A stretch of DNA of 64,000 nucleotides from Streptomyces sp. NBC_00306 (GCF_036169555.1 NZ_CP108032.1:2542001-2606000); one strand, 5' to 3'. Numbered from the stretch's first letter, positions 1-7,764 are shown. Notes: a model not told the origin generated them from the letters alone. Numbers and translations are program-made.

Positions 1-644
1 GCGGCGGCGCTGCGGGCGGCGAACAGACCGGGGGCCGCGAAGTAGGAGGCGACGGCGATGCGGTGCCGGCCACGGGCGGTGAGCGCACGGACGGCCGCCG
101 GGACCGTGGGGGACGCGGCCGAGGCGTACGCGGCGACGACCGGCACTCCGCCGAGGCGTTCGCTGAGCATCGCCGCCGTGCTGCGGGCGTCGGCCGCCGA
201 TTCGGGGTCGCGGGATCCGGCGGCCGCCAGGACGACACCCGTGCTGCGGCTGGTGCCGTCGCCGGGCTGCCAGCCGGCATCGGCGAGCCGGGAGCAGAGC
301 GCCTCCACCAGCAGGGGGTGCGGGCCGAGCGGGGCGGCGATGCGGATGTCCGCACCGGGGACGGCGGCCGCCGCCTGCGGCAGGTCGTACTTGATGTGGT
401 ACCCGCGGCCGAGCAGCAGCGGTACGAGGACGGCCGCGCCGTCCCGGGCGTGCGGTGCGGGGGCGAGACCGGCGAGGGTGTCGTCGAGCAGCGGCTGGTT
501 CAGCTCGATGTGGCCGAGCCGTACGTCGAGGCCGGGGCGCAGTTCGCGGACGCGGTCGAGGAGCTCGAGGACGGTGTGGAGTGCACGGGGCTCGCGGCTG
601 CCGTGGGCGACGGCGACGAGGATGGGCCGTTCGTTCGGGGGCAT
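1..644 (-). CDS. Sirohydrochlorin chelatase family protein (CbiX-like), 3' end outside window
   Basis: The reading frame starts at ATG 644 and runs off the left edge, so the C-terminus is missing. The N-terminus MPPNERPILVAVAHGSREPR carries the family signature VAHGSR, whose His is the metal-insertion residue, followed by LLLGRGYHIKYDLP, typical of the CbiX/SirB fold. A second half with LAAAGSRDPES repeats the fold. The family inserts Fe2+ (or Co2+) into sirohydrochlorin. Siroheme is needed by the nitrite reductase encoded at 10-12.6 kb, so iron insertion for NirB is the likely job. No in-frame start was found upstream of 644. The Shine-Dalgarno sequence is weak (GGAA about 12 bases upstream). 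Confidence 0.85.
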   Translation of the reverse strand, partial: MPPNERPILVAVAHGSREPRALHTVLELLDRVRELRPGLDVRLGHIELNQPLLDDTLAGLAPAPHARDGAAVLVPLLLGRGYHIKYDLPQAAAAVPGADIRIAAPLGPHPLLVEALCSRLADAGWQPGDGTSRSTGVVLAAAGSRDPESAADARSTAAMLSERLGGVPVVAAYASAASPTVPAAVRALTARGRHRIAVASYFAAPGLFAARSAA

Positions 645-799
645 GGGCTGCGGGTTCCGTTCAGTCGCACATGGCTGAGTTGGGTGCCCAGCTGGTCGGT
701 GATCCGTGAGAGCAGCTGAGCGGTGGTGTCGAGGGGCAGTGGCCGGCCGTCTGGTACCTGTACCTGCTCCGTCATGAACAGATCCTGGCGGATCGACAT
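500..799 (-). CDS. Possible small ORF overlapping the chelatase start
   Basis: A 99-codon frame begins at ATG 799. Its first 50 codons, before the chelatase start at 644, have Streptomyces-like third-position bias and read as a plausible helical segment (LDTTAQLLSRITDQLGTQL). The remaining codons lie out of frame over the chelatase gene and are Ser/Pro-rich nonsense. It could be a short leader ORF, a decayed upstream gene or a shadow. I do not recognise the family. Confidence 0.25.
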   Translation of the reverse strand: MSIRQDLFMTEQVQVPDGRPLPLDTTAQLLSRITDQLGTQLSHVRLNGTRSPCPRTNGPSSSPSPTAAASPVHSTPSSSSSTASANCAPASTYGSATSS

Positions 800-927
800 T
801 GCGAGGCCGTTGCACGGCGGTGACAGGTGTTTTCCACCGCCTCACCGCCGCCCCGCGGCCGGTGTCAGGATCCTCGGGCCGGCCGGGCCGAACGAACCGA
901 TCCGGTCCGTTGTGCGTCTGACCGGGT

Positions 928-1623
928 GTGAAGCGATCACGACTCAGACCCCGCCTGCCCAAGCTGCCCCGCTCGCGCCGCTCACAGCGGCGCCTCGTGC
1001 AGGCCGCGATGCTCGGCTGTGTGCTCGCTCTCGCCCCGGCGACCTGGATGCACGCCGTGGCCGACAGCCGGGTGAGGACGGTCGCGGAGGTGCCCGCGCA
1101 GGACGTGGCCGTGGTCTTCGGGGCCGGCCTGTGGAAGGGCCGGCCCACGCCCTATCTCGCGCACCGGCTGGACGCGGCCGCCGAGTTGTACCGGGCGGGC
1201 AAGGTGCGGGTCGTCCTGGTCACCGGGGACAACAGCCGGGTGGAGTACGACGAGCCCGACGCCATGCGCACCTATCTGACCGCCCGGGGCGTGCCGGACG
1301 GGCGGATCGTCAGCGACTACGCCGGTTTCGACACCTGGGACTCCTGTGTGCGCGCCAAGAAGATCTTCGGCGTGGACCGGGCGGTGCTCGTGACCCAGGG
1401 CTTCCACATCCGGCGGGCCGTCGCGCTGTGCCGTTCGGCCGGGGTCGACTCGTACGGCGTCGGGGTCTCCGAGCCGCACGACGCGACCTGGTACTACGGC
1501 GGGGTCCGCGAGATGGCCGCGGCCGGCAAGGCGGCGCTGGACGCGGCGGTCGAACCCGATCCGCGGTTCCTGGGCGCCGAGGAGAAGGGTGTGCACGAGG
1601 CGCTGGCCGCGTCCGGACGGTGA
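928..1623 (+). CDS. SanA/YdcF (DUF218) family membrane protein
   Basis: A 231-residue protein starting at GTG 928. Residues 1-25 are strongly basic and are followed by one hydrophobic segment (about 26-45), giving a signal anchor with the catalytic domain outside. The DUF218 fold follows: VAVVFGAGL near residue 57, VRVVLVTGDNS near 93, then DYAGFDTWDSC and VLVTQGFHIRRA. These match the SanA subgroup of ElyC/SanA/YdcF proteins, implicated in cell-envelope integrity and vancomycin sensitivity in enterobacteria. The substrate here is unknown. It diverges from the chelatase gene across a 283-base gap. Family assignment is firm and function is not. Confidence 0.85.
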   Translation: MKRSRLRPRLPKLPRSRRSQRRLVQAAMLGCVLALAPATWMHAVADSRVRTVAEVPAQDVAVVFGAGLWKGRPTPYLAHRLDAAAELYRAGKVRVVLVTGDNSRVEYDEPDAMRTYLTARGVPDGRIVSDYAGFDTWDSCVRAKKIFGVDRAVLVTQGFHIRRAVALCRSAGVDSYGVGVSEPHDATWYYGGVREMAAAGKAALDAAVEPDPRFLGAEEKGVHEALAASGR

Positions 1624-1688
1624 TCGTCTGCGGGTGACACACGGCGGGCCGCTCGCTTCGGGATGCGCGGCGCGCGACAGTGATCTGT

Positions 1689-2270
1689 ATGGAAAACGAC
1701 GTGGCGACCCTGCTCAGCCGGCACACCGAGGCGCTCGCGCTCTTCTCCGACCGGGTGCACGCCGTGCGCCAGGAGCAGTGGGACGATCCGACACCCTGTA
1801 CCGAGTGGTCGGTGCGCGATCTCGTGAACCATCTGACCGCGGAACAGTTGTGGGTGCCCCATCTGGTGGTCGAGGAAGCGGATCTCGACGAGGTGGGCGA
1901 GGCGTACGACGGCGACGTCCTCGGCGCGCATCCGCGCCGGAGCTGGGACGCGGCGGCGCGCGCCGCCCGGGAGGCGTTCGCGGAGCCCGGGGCGCTGGAG
2001 CGGACGGTGCAGCTCTCCTACGGCGAGACGCCGGCGGTGGCCTACTGCGCGCAGATGACCACGGACGCGGTCGTGCACAGCTGGGACCTCTCCCGTGCGA
2101 TCGGCGCGCCCGAGCAGCTGCCGGACGCGCTGGTGGCCTTCGCGCTCGACGAGGTGAGTCCGTACGCGTCGGAGCTGGAGGCGTCCGGGCTGTTCGCCCC
2201 GCCGATCGAGCCGCCGCCGGCCCACAGCCACCAGGCCAGACTGCTCGCACTGCTCGGCCGCCGCGCCTGA
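1689..2270 (+). CDS. TIGR03086-type / mycothiol-dependent DinB-fold protein
   Basis: A 193-residue protein with N-terminal WDDPTPCTEWSVRDLVNHLT, the hallmark of the actinobacterial DinB-like (MDMPI_N) four-helix fold. His in VNHL and the later VVHSWDLSRAIG are the usual metal-site positions. Members include mycothiol-dependent maleylpyruvate isomerases, but most TIGR03086 proteins lack a known reaction. ATG 1689 (MENDVATLL) is preferred over the in-frame GTG at 1680, which adds only MIC. It stands alone between sanA-like and nasA genes. Family call confident, substrate unknown. Confidence 0.85.
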   Translation: MENDVATLLSRHTEALALFSDRVHAVRQEQWDDPTPCTEWSVRDLVNHLTAEQLWVPHLVVEEADLDEVGEAYDGDVLGAHPRRSWDAAARAAREAFAEPGALERTVQLSYGETPAVAYCAQMTTDAVVHSWDLSRAIGAPEQLPDALVAFALDEVSPYASELEASGLFAPPIEPPPAHSHQARLLALLGRRA

Positions 2271-2332
2271 CCGGCCAGGGCGCCCGCGGTGGCGGCGCCT
2301 CACAGGGCGGGGCAGGGCATGCGGAGGGGCGC

Positions 2333-2386
2333 GTACCCCGGCCGTAATGGGGCACGAGGGCCGGCGTAACAGAGGCCGCGCACGCT
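2333..2386 (+). promoter_or_regulatory. GlnR-type operator and leaderless promoter of nasA
   Basis: Half-sites lie on an 11-bp pitch: GTACC 2333, GTAAT 2344, CGAGG 2355 (degenerate) and GTAAC 2366. The actinobacterial GlnR consensus is GTnAC-n6-GAAAC. GTAAC is followed by ten bases, CACGCT (2381-2386, a -10-like hexamer), six bases, then the nasA ATG. There is no Shine-Dalgarno sequence. The inference is GlnR activation under nitrogen limitation with a leaderless transcript. The nir cluster has the same layout. Confidence 0.65.
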
Positions 2387-2392
2387 GGCCGT

Positions 2393-4543
2393 ATGCCCGA
2401 GCTCACTGCCCCCGCCGCCCCGCTCACCGCGACGCACTGTCCGTACTGCGCCCTCCAGTGCGGCATGAATCTGCGCGCTCCCGGGGCCGGCGAGGAGACG
2501 GTGCAGGTCGTGGAGCGGCCGGACTTCCCGGTGAACCGGGGTGCGCTGTGCGGCAAGGGCCGTACCGCCCCCGCGCTGCTCTCCTCCCGGGTACGCCTGA
2601 CCGGGCCCCTGGTCAGGTCCGCTGCCACCGGCAGGCTCGAACCGGCCGGCTGGGAGGAGGCCCTGGAGAGGGTCGCAGAAGGGCTGCTGCGGACCAGGGC
2701 GGCCCACGGCCGGGACGCGGTCGGGGTGTTCGGCGGCGGCGGGCTCACCAACGAGAAGGCGTACACGCTCGGAAAGTTCGCCCGGGTGGTGCTCGGCACC
2801 TCGCAGATCGACTACAACGGGCGCTTCTGCATGTCGTCGGCCGCTGCCGCGCATCAGCGGGCGTTCGGACTGGACCGGGGACTGCCGTTCCCGCTGGAGG
2901 ACATTCCCCGGACGGGCTGTGTGGTGCTCGTCGGCTCCAACCCGGCCGAGACCATGCCCCCGGCCCTGCGCTTCCTGACGGAACTGCGGGAGAACGGCGG
3001 CACGTTGATCGTCATCGACCCGCGCCGCACCCGCACGGCCGAGCAGGCGGACCTCCATCTCGCGCCCCGGCCCGGTACGGATCTGGCGCTGGCGCTCGGC
3101 CTGCTGCATCTGGTGGTGGCCGAGGGGCGCACCGACGAGGCGTTCATCGCGGACCGCACGACCGGCTGGGAGGAGGCCAGGTCCGCGGCCATGGCGTACT
3201 GGCCGGAGCTCGTGGAACGGATCACGGGGGTGGGTGTGCCCCAACTGCGCGCGGCGGCCGCCCTGTTCTGCGACGCCGCGTCGTCGATGGTCCTCACCGC
3301 CCGCGGCCCCGAGCAGCAGTCCAAGGGCACGGACACGGTGAGCGCCTGGATCAACCTGTGCCTCGCGACCGGCCGGGCCGGGCGCCCGCTGTCCGGCTAC
3401 GGCTGTCTGACCGGGCAGGGCAACGGCCAGGGCGGCCGCGAACACGGCCAGAAGGCAGACCAGTTGCCCGGCTATCGCAAGCTGGACGACCCCGCGGCCC
3501 GCGCGCATGTGGCCGAGGTGTGGGGTGTGGCGCCCGAGTCGCTGCCGGGGCCGGGCCGCAGCGCGTACGAACTCCTCGACGCACTCGGCACCGACGTGAG
3601 GTCGCTGCTGGTGATGGGCTCCAACCCGGTGGTGTCGGCGCCGCGGGCCGCCCATGTGGAGGAGCGGCTGCGGTCGCTGGACTTCCTGGCGGTCGCGGAC
3701 GTGGTGCTCTCCGAGACGGCCGCGCTGGCCGATGTGGTGCTTCCGGTGACCCAGTGGGCCGAGGAGACGGGGACGACGACGAACCTGGAGGGCCGGGTAC
3801 TGCTGCGCCGCCGCGCGGTGTCCGCGCCGCCGGGTGTCCGCAGCGACCTCGAGATCCTCGGCGGACTGGCGGCGCTGCTCGGTCACGAGAAGGGCTTCCC
3901 TGCGGACCCGGAGGAGGTGTTCGAGGAGCTGCGGCGGGCGTCCGCGGGCGGACCCGCGGACTACTCGGGCATCACGTACCGCAGGATCGCGGAGGAGGAC
4001 GGGGTGTTCTGGCCCTGCCCGGAGGACTCGGCGGAGAGCCGGCACCCGGGCACGCCCCGGCTGTTCCTCGACCGGTTCGCCACGCCCGACGGGCGTGCCC
4101 GCTTCGTACCGGTCACGCACCGGGCCGCCGCCGAGGAGCCGGACGACGACTACCCGGTGCTGCTGACGACCGGCCGGGTCGTCTCCCAGTACCAGTCCGG
4201 GGCCCAGACGCGGCGCGTCGACGAGCTCAACGCGGCGGCGCCGGGGCCCTTCGTGGAGCTGCATCCGCTGCTCGCCGAACGCCTGGAGGCGGCCGAGGGC
4301 GACCGCATCGCCGTCGTCTCACGGCGGGGGCGGGCGGTCGGGCCGGCGCGGATCACCACGGGGATCCGGCCGGACACCGTGTTCATGCCCTTCCACTGGC
4401 CGGGCGAGGGCCGGGTCAACTCGGTGACGAACCCGGCGCTCGACCCGACGTCCCGGATGCCGGAGTTCAAGGTGTGCGCGGTACGGGTGGAGCGGGTGGG
4501 TGCCGGGGAAGGGGCCGGGCCCGGGGCGCCGGAGGTGGGGTAG
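2393..4543 (+). CDS. nasA: Assimilatory nitrate reductase catalytic subunit
   Basis: A 716-residue bis-MGD molybdopterin oxidoreductase that reduces nitrate to nitrite in the cytoplasm. The N-terminal [4Fe-4S] motif is complete: Cys16 and Cys19 in CPYCALQC, Cys23, and Cys53 in ALCGKG, where Lys55 is the usual electron-relay residue. The molybdopterin core follows (GSNPAETMPPALR, GYGCLTGQGNGQGGREHGQK near residue 340). A C-terminal dinucleotide-binding barrel ends with MPFHWPGEGRVNSVTNPALD. No C-terminal BFD [2Fe-2S] domain is present, as in other actinobacterial NasA. ATG 2393 fits the 22-base distance from the GlnR half-site. The electron donor is not encoded next to it. The product, nitrite, would be consumed by NirBD at 10-13 kb. 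Confidence 0.95.
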   Translation: MPELTAPAAPLTATHCPYCALQCGMNLRAPGAGEETVQVVERPDFPVNRGALCGKGRTAPALLSSRVRLTGPLVRSAATGRLEPAGWEEALERVAEGLLRTRAAHGRDAVGVFGGGGLTNEKAYTLGKFARVVLGTSQIDYNGRFCMSSAAAAHQRAFGLDRGLPFPLEDIPRTGCVVLVGSNPAETMPPALRFLTELRENGGTLIVIDPRRTRTAEQADLHLAPRPGTDLALALGLLHLVVAEGRTDEAFIADRTTGWEEARSAAMAYWPELVERITGVGVPQLRAAAALFCDAASSMVLTARGPEQQSKGTDTVSAWINLCLATGRAGRPLSGYGCLTGQGNGQGGREHGQKADQLPGYRKLDDPAARAHVAEVWGVAPESLPGPGRSAYELLDALGTDVRSLLVMGSNPVVSAPRAAHVEERLRSLDFLAVADVVLSETAALADVVLPVTQWAEETGTTTNLEGRVLLRRRAVSAPPGVRSDLEILGGLAALLGHEKGFPADPEEVFEELRRASAGGPADYSGITYRRIAEEDGVFWPCPEDSAESRHPGTPRLFLDRFATPDGRARFVPVTHRAAAEEPDDDYPVLLTTGRVVSQYQSGAQTRRVDELNAAAPGPFVELHPLLAERLEAAEGDRIAVVSRRGRAVGPARITTGIRPDTVFMPFHWPGEGRVNSVTNPALDPTSRMPEFKVCAVRVERVGAGEGAGPGAPEVG

Positions 4544-4582
4544 CGCCCTTCGGGCGGGCAGTGTCCAGCGGGGGCGAGGTCG

Positions 4583-4639
4583 GCCGACCGGGCGGGCGCA
4601 CCGGCGGGGGCCGGGGTCAGCCGACCGGGCGGGCGCACC
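4583..4639. repeat. 37-bp-period direct repeat at the nasA/cyclotransferase junction
   Basis: The 20-bp block starting GCCGACCGGGCGGG occurs at 4583-4602 and again at 4620-4639. The second copy encodes the last residues of the cyclotransferase-like gene, so the first is a partial duplication of that gene's 3' end in the intergenic space. Confidence 0.6.
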
Positions 4640-5057
4640 AGTCGCCGCCAGGAATGGCGGTGCCGTGCGCGCGGAGCCTCCCCGCCACGTCCGGGGCCGC
4701 CACGTACACCCATGCCCGTACCGCCGTGCCGTCCGGGCGCAGCACGTCGAGCGCGACACGTTCGTACAGATTGCGCGGATGGCCGGGTGAGACGTACTCC
4801 TCCAGCCGGTCGAGCACGGTGAGCAGATCCCCGTACTCCCCCGGCGCGGCCGTCAGCAGGTCGCCCACCACGCCGGAGGCACCGCCGGTGCGGGACGACT
4901 CGACCGCGTACGGGTAGCCGGGGCCGTCGTAGAGCTCCGCTCCGGGGAGCCGTGCCGGTTCCTCGGCGGCGGTGCGGCCGTGCAGGAACAGGTGGTGGTT
5001 GCACTCCCCCGGCCGGAGGGTGCCGTAGACGAAGAAGGGCAGGTCCTGGCCGTTCAT
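4617..5057 (-). CDS. Gamma-glutamylcyclotransferase-fold (AIG2/GGCT-like) protein
   Basis: A 146-residue protein opening FFVYGTLRPGECNH, the substrate-loop YGTL signature of the GGCT/AIG2 superfamily. It continues with ELYDGPGYPYAVES, LLTVLDRLEEYV (the acidic catalytic position is the Glu of this helix) and a final YERVALDVL...AWVYVA strand pair. Such proteins cleave gamma-glutamylamines or glutamyl peptides, but bacterial substrates are mostly unproven. The chosen start ATG 5057 overlaps the cutA stop as ATGA, so the two are translationally coupled. A longer N-terminal frame up to 5216 only shadows cutA. Confidence 0.85.
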   Translation of the reverse strand: MNGQDLPFFVYGTLRPGECNHHLFLHGRTAAEEPARLPGAELYDGPGYPYAVESSRTGGASGVVGDLLTAAPGEYGDLLTVLDRLEEYVSPGHPRNLYERVALDVLRPDGTAVRAWVYVAAPDVAGRLRAHGTAIPGGDWCARPVG

Positions 5058-5377
5058 CGGGCCGAGGTCTCCTCGTCGATCCACGCCAGGTAGGCAGCGC
5101 TGCCTGCCACCACCGGGGTGGCGATGATCTCCGGCGTCTCGTAGTCGTGAGCCGCCCGCAGATGGGCTTCCAGCTCCGGGTAGCGCTCCTCGGACGTCTT
5201 GAACAGGATCTGCCACTCCTGCGCGGTCTCGATCGTCTCCTGCCAGCGGTAGACGGAGGTGACGGGCGCGGAGATCTGCGCGCAGGCGGCGAGCCGTGCG
5301 TCCACGGCTCCGCGCGCCAGCTCCTCCGCCTTGGCCGCGCTGTCGGTGGTGGTCAGAACGGTGAGTGCCAGGGCCAC
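5054..5377 (-). CDS. cutA: Divalent cation tolerance protein CutA
   Basis: A 107-residue protein of normal CutA length starting at GTG 5377. Diagnostic segments are LTTTDSAAKAEELARGAV, RLAACAQISAPVTSVYRWQ and EEWQILFKTS, and a C-terminal HDYETPEIIATPVVAGSAAYLAWI. CutA forms a ferredoxin-like trimer and is linked to copper tolerance in E. coli, although its real cellular role is unsettled. It overlaps the downstream cyclotransferase-like gene by four bases (ATGA). Confidence 0.95.
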   Translation of the reverse strand: MALALTVLTTTDSAAKAEELARGAVDARLAACAQISAPVTSVYRWQETIETAQEWQILFKTSEERYPELEAHLRAAHDYETPEIIATPVVAGSAAYLAWIDEETSAR

Positions 5378-5493
5378 AGGCGGACTCCGATCGCTTCGGG
5401 GGTACTCACGGGCGGGGCGGGGGCCTCACAGCCCCTGCCGGCCGGTCCGGCCCACCGTACGGGAGCCCCACCGGCGCCCCGCCACCCGCCGGG

Positions 5494-6135
5494 TCAGCCC
5501 GTGTACGGGTGCGCCGACTTGGCCGTCCGCAGCGCGCGGCCCCACCACGCGAGCTGGTCCAGCATCGCCTTGGCAGCGGCGTCGGGGGCTGCCGGGTCCC
5601 GGTGCCGGCCCTCGTCGTCGAAGTGGCCGCGCGCGTTGTGGAAGGACACCGTGTCGCGGACGGTCACGGCGTGCATCTCGGCGAAGACCTGCCGCAGCTG
5701 CTCGACGGCGCGCAGCCCGCCGGACATGCCGCCGTAGGAGACGAAGGCGACGGGCTTGGCCTGCCATTCGGTGAAGTGCCAGTCGACGAGCGCCTTCAGG
5801 GACGCGGGGAAGGAGTGGTTGTACTCGGGGGTGAGGACGACGACGGCGTCGGCGCGGGCCAGGACGGGCGAGACCTTGTCGAGCTCGGCGCGGACGGCGG
5901 GCGAGGGATCGTGGGAGATGGCGGTGGGGAGGTCCACCTCCCCGAGATCGACGAGCTCGGCGGCGAAGTCCTCCCGCTGCCGTGCGTTGCCCAGGAACCA
6001 CTCGGCGATGACGGGCCCGAAGCGCCCGTGGCGGTTGCTGGCGAGGATGACGGCGAGCCGGAGGGGGACGGTGCGGGAGGCGTCCGTGGAGGGGTCTGTC
6101 TGCGGATTCTGCTGCGTGATGAGGTCCATGGGCAT
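5494..6135 (-). CDS. NADPH-dependent FMN reductase, SoxR-regulon type
   Basis: A 213-residue flavodoxin-fold protein. RLAVILASNRHGRFGPVIAEW near residues 26-46 binds the FMN phosphate, VVLTPEYNHSFPASLKALVDW near residue 100 and VAFVSYGGMSGG contact the isoalloxazine ring. The family reduces FMN or quinones with NAD(P)H. A perfect SoxR box lies 11 bases upstream, matching the known S. coelicolor SoxR regulon, which includes an NADPH-dependent FMN reductase. ATG 6135 is used; 6129 is a second in-frame ATG. There is no Shine-Dalgarno sequence, consistent with a leaderless mRNA. Likely role: redox response to secreted redox-active antibiotics. Confidence 0.9.
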   Translation of the reverse strand: MPMDLITQQNPQTDPSTDASRTVPLRLAVILASNRHGRFGPVIAEWFLGNARQREDFAAELVDLGEVDLPTAISHDPSPAVRAELDKVSPVLARADAVVVLTPEYNHSFPASLKALVDWHFTEWQAKPVAFVSYGGMSGGLRAVEQLRQVFAEMHAVTVRDTVSFHNARGHFDDEGRHRDPAAPDAAAKAMLDQLAWWGRALRTAKSAHPYTG

Positions 6136-6139
6136 GAGC

Positions 6140-6167
6140 GTGGTACCTCAAGCTTGCTTGAGGTCAA
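6140..6167 (-). promoter_or_regulatory. SoxR box and promoter of the FMN reductase gene
   Basis: Palindrome 6146-6163, CCTCAAG-n4-CTTGAGG, is the SoxR consensus known from E. coli soxS and Streptomyces; arms extend to 8 bp. On the minus strand TTGACC (6167-6162) can serve as -35 and TACCAC (6145-6140) as -10, with a 16-bp spacer. That places the transcription start at or next to the ATG at 6135. Confidence 0.85.
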
Positions 6168-6439
6168 GTGGGCGGGGACGGGGGTGTTCTGGCCTGGCGA
6201 CCGGCGGGGGGTTGAGGGCGCCCCGGCCCGCCGCCGACGAAGGGCGGCCGCCCGCGACGCGCGCACCCCCAGCCCGTCGGCGACGTGCGGCCCCTGGGGG
6301 CGCAGCCCACAGCACGTGACCCCAGGCGCGCGCGTCCGCGTCACCCATTCAGTCCGGGCGGCCGCGATTCGCCGCGGCCCGTCCTGACCTGCGACAACCC
6401 CCCGCTGTCCAGCGCGACACGCCGGGAATGCGCCCATAT

Positions 6440-6454
6440 CTGATGCGGCATCAG
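6440..6454. promoter_or_regulatory. Perfect 15-bp palindrome upstream of small ORF
   Basis: CTGATGC-G-GCATCAG lies 75 bases before the ATG at 6530 in a gene-free stretch (6168-6529) that otherwise holds nothing recognisable. It looks like a dimeric-repressor operator. The regulator is unknown. Confidence 0.45.
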
Positions 6455-6529
6455 CAGGCGTGCGACACGCGCTGCGCCTTACCTCGAAGAAGACGACCTC
6501 AGTCGCACCGTTCTTCCCGGAGGAACCCC

Positions 6530-6814
6530 ATGCGTACCGCCGCCCCCCTGCCGACCGGCCTCGCGCCGGCAGCTGACCTCATAGGCACCGGTGGCACCGG
6601 AACGTCGGCCGGGACCCTGGGGAGCGGCCGCGGCGCCGGTGACGTGGTGGTCGGGCTCCGTGGCGGGCCGGGCGGCCACGGACACGTCGGTCTCGGCCGC
6701 AGCGTCGGCCCGGACATCACCCAGATCGCGGCGGGTGTGGCCCTGCAGGCCACACCCGCCGTCGGCGGGACGCTGCTCTTGCGCAGTCGGGCGAGCGGCT
6801 CGCAGGGCAGCTGA
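6530..6814 (+). CDS. Small glycine-rich orphan protein (94 aa)
   Basis: ATG 6530 follows a strong Shine-Dalgarno GGAGGA (6519-6524) and the frame has Streptomyces codon bias. The product is Gly/Thr/Ala-rich: DLIGTGGTGTSAGTLGSGRG near residues 15-35, a glycine/histidine patch near 48-58, then ITQIAAGVALQATPAVGG. There is no clear signal peptide or transmembrane helix, and I do not recognise the family. A 12-bp terminator hairpin begins at the stop codon and a palindrome lies upstream, so it looks like a self-contained transcription unit. It could be a secreted or structural peptide, or a fortuitous ORF. Confidence 0.5.
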   Translation: MRTAAPLPTGLAPAADLIGTGGTGTSAGTLGSGRGAGDVVVGLRGGPGGHGHVGLGRSVGPDITQIAAGVALQATPAVGGTLLLRSRASGSQGS

Positions 6815-6839
6815 CGGGGGACGGCTTCCGTCCCCCGTC
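6813..6839 (+). terminator. Rho-independent-like terminator of small ORF
   Basis: Perfect 12-bp stem GACGGGGGACGG / CCGTCCCCCGTC (6813-6824, 6828-6839) with a 3-base loop, immediately after the stop codon. Confidence 0.75.
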
Positions 6840-6847
6840 CCCGCCAT

Positions 6848-6891
6848 GTCCCCGTTCCCGCCGGACCTTCGAGTCCGCCGGGAGCGGGGAC
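6848..6891. terminator. Bidirectional terminator between convergent genes
   Basis: 18-bp stem with two mismatches (6848-6865 with 6874-6891) around an 8-base loop, followed by CTTTC on the plus strand. It separates the small ORF from the convergent TauE-type gene. Confidence 0.65.
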
Positions 6892-6968
6892 CTTTCATTC
6901 GAACGGCCGACACGCACCACCGGCATGAGCCACGTGGACGGCGGCGTCCGCGGACATCCCGCGGTGGA

Positions 6969-7754
6969 TCACGCCGTCCACTGGTCGAAAGCCAGCTTCG
7001 CGACCAGTGAGAAGACCACGACGAGCAGGACACCGCGCACGAACTCGCTGCCCTTGCGGAGCGCCATACGCGCGCCGAACATCGCGCCCGCCAGGTTGAA
7101 CACCGCCAGCAGCGCGCCCAGCTGCCACATCACGGTGCCCTGGTAGGCGAACATCGCGAGGGCGCCGGCGTTGGTGCAGACGTTGACGATCTTGGCGGTG
7201 GCCGACGCGGTCACCAGGTCGAGATGGAGGACGGCGGTGAGCGCGAGCACCAGGAAGGTGCCCGTGCCGGGGCCGAACAGCCCGTCGTAGAAGCCGATGC
7301 CGCCGCCGACCAGGACGATCGCGGTGACCGTGCGGGCGCGGGTGACGGGCTTCCTGCCGTCGTCCGCGCCCGTACCGAAGGCGGGCCGCAGCATCACGAA
7401 GGCGGCGACACCCAGCAGTACGACCATGATCACGGGACGGAGCACATCGCTGCTGATCCCGGCCGCGAAGAACGCACCGCCCATCGACCCCGCCAGTGCG
7501 GCGAGGCCGATCCGTACGGCCGTCCGCACCGACACGGGGGCCTTGCGCACATACGTGACGGCCGCGCCCGAGGTGCCGACGATGGCGACCGCCTTGTTGG
7601 TGCCGAGGATCTGCGCGGCCTGGACGCCTGGCAGGCCGAGCAGCAGCGCGGGGAGCAGCAGCAGCCCGCCGCCCCCGACGACGGCGTCGATCCAGCCGGC
7701 CGCGGCCGCGGCGAGGCAGAGGAAGAGGAGCGTGGTCAGCGATATGTCGGGCAC
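6969..7754 (-). CDS. TauE/SafE family sulfite exporter-like permease
   Basis: A 261-residue, eight-helix membrane protein. The N-terminal AAAAAGWIDAVVGGGGLLLLPA is the diagnostic glycine-rich first half-motif, followed by LGTNKAVAIVGTSGAAV. The second repeat has GGGIGFYDGLFGPGTGTFLV and ASATAKIVNVCTNAGAL. Family members export sulfite, sulfoacetate or other organic anions; the substrate here is unknown. The start is taken at GTG 7754, ten bases after the stop of the methyltransferase gene. A longer frame to 7850 would overlap that gene and adds no membrane segment. Probably cotranscribed with the methyltransferase gene and so with its structured leader. Confidence 0.88.
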   Translation of the reverse strand: MPDISLTTLLFLCLAAAAAGWIDAVVGGGGLLLLPALLLGLPGVQAAQILGTNKAVAIVGTSGAAVTYVRKAPVSVRTAVRIGLAALAGSMGGAFFAAGISSDVLRPVIMVVLLGVAAFVMLRPAFGTGADDGRKPVTRARTVTAIVLVGGGIGFYDGLFGPGTGTFLVLALTAVLHLDLVTASATAKIVNVCTNAGALAMFAYQGTVMWQLGALLAVFNLAGAMFGARMALRKGSEFVRGVLLVVVFSLVAKLAFDQWTA

Positions 7755-7764
7755 GTCCGCGACC

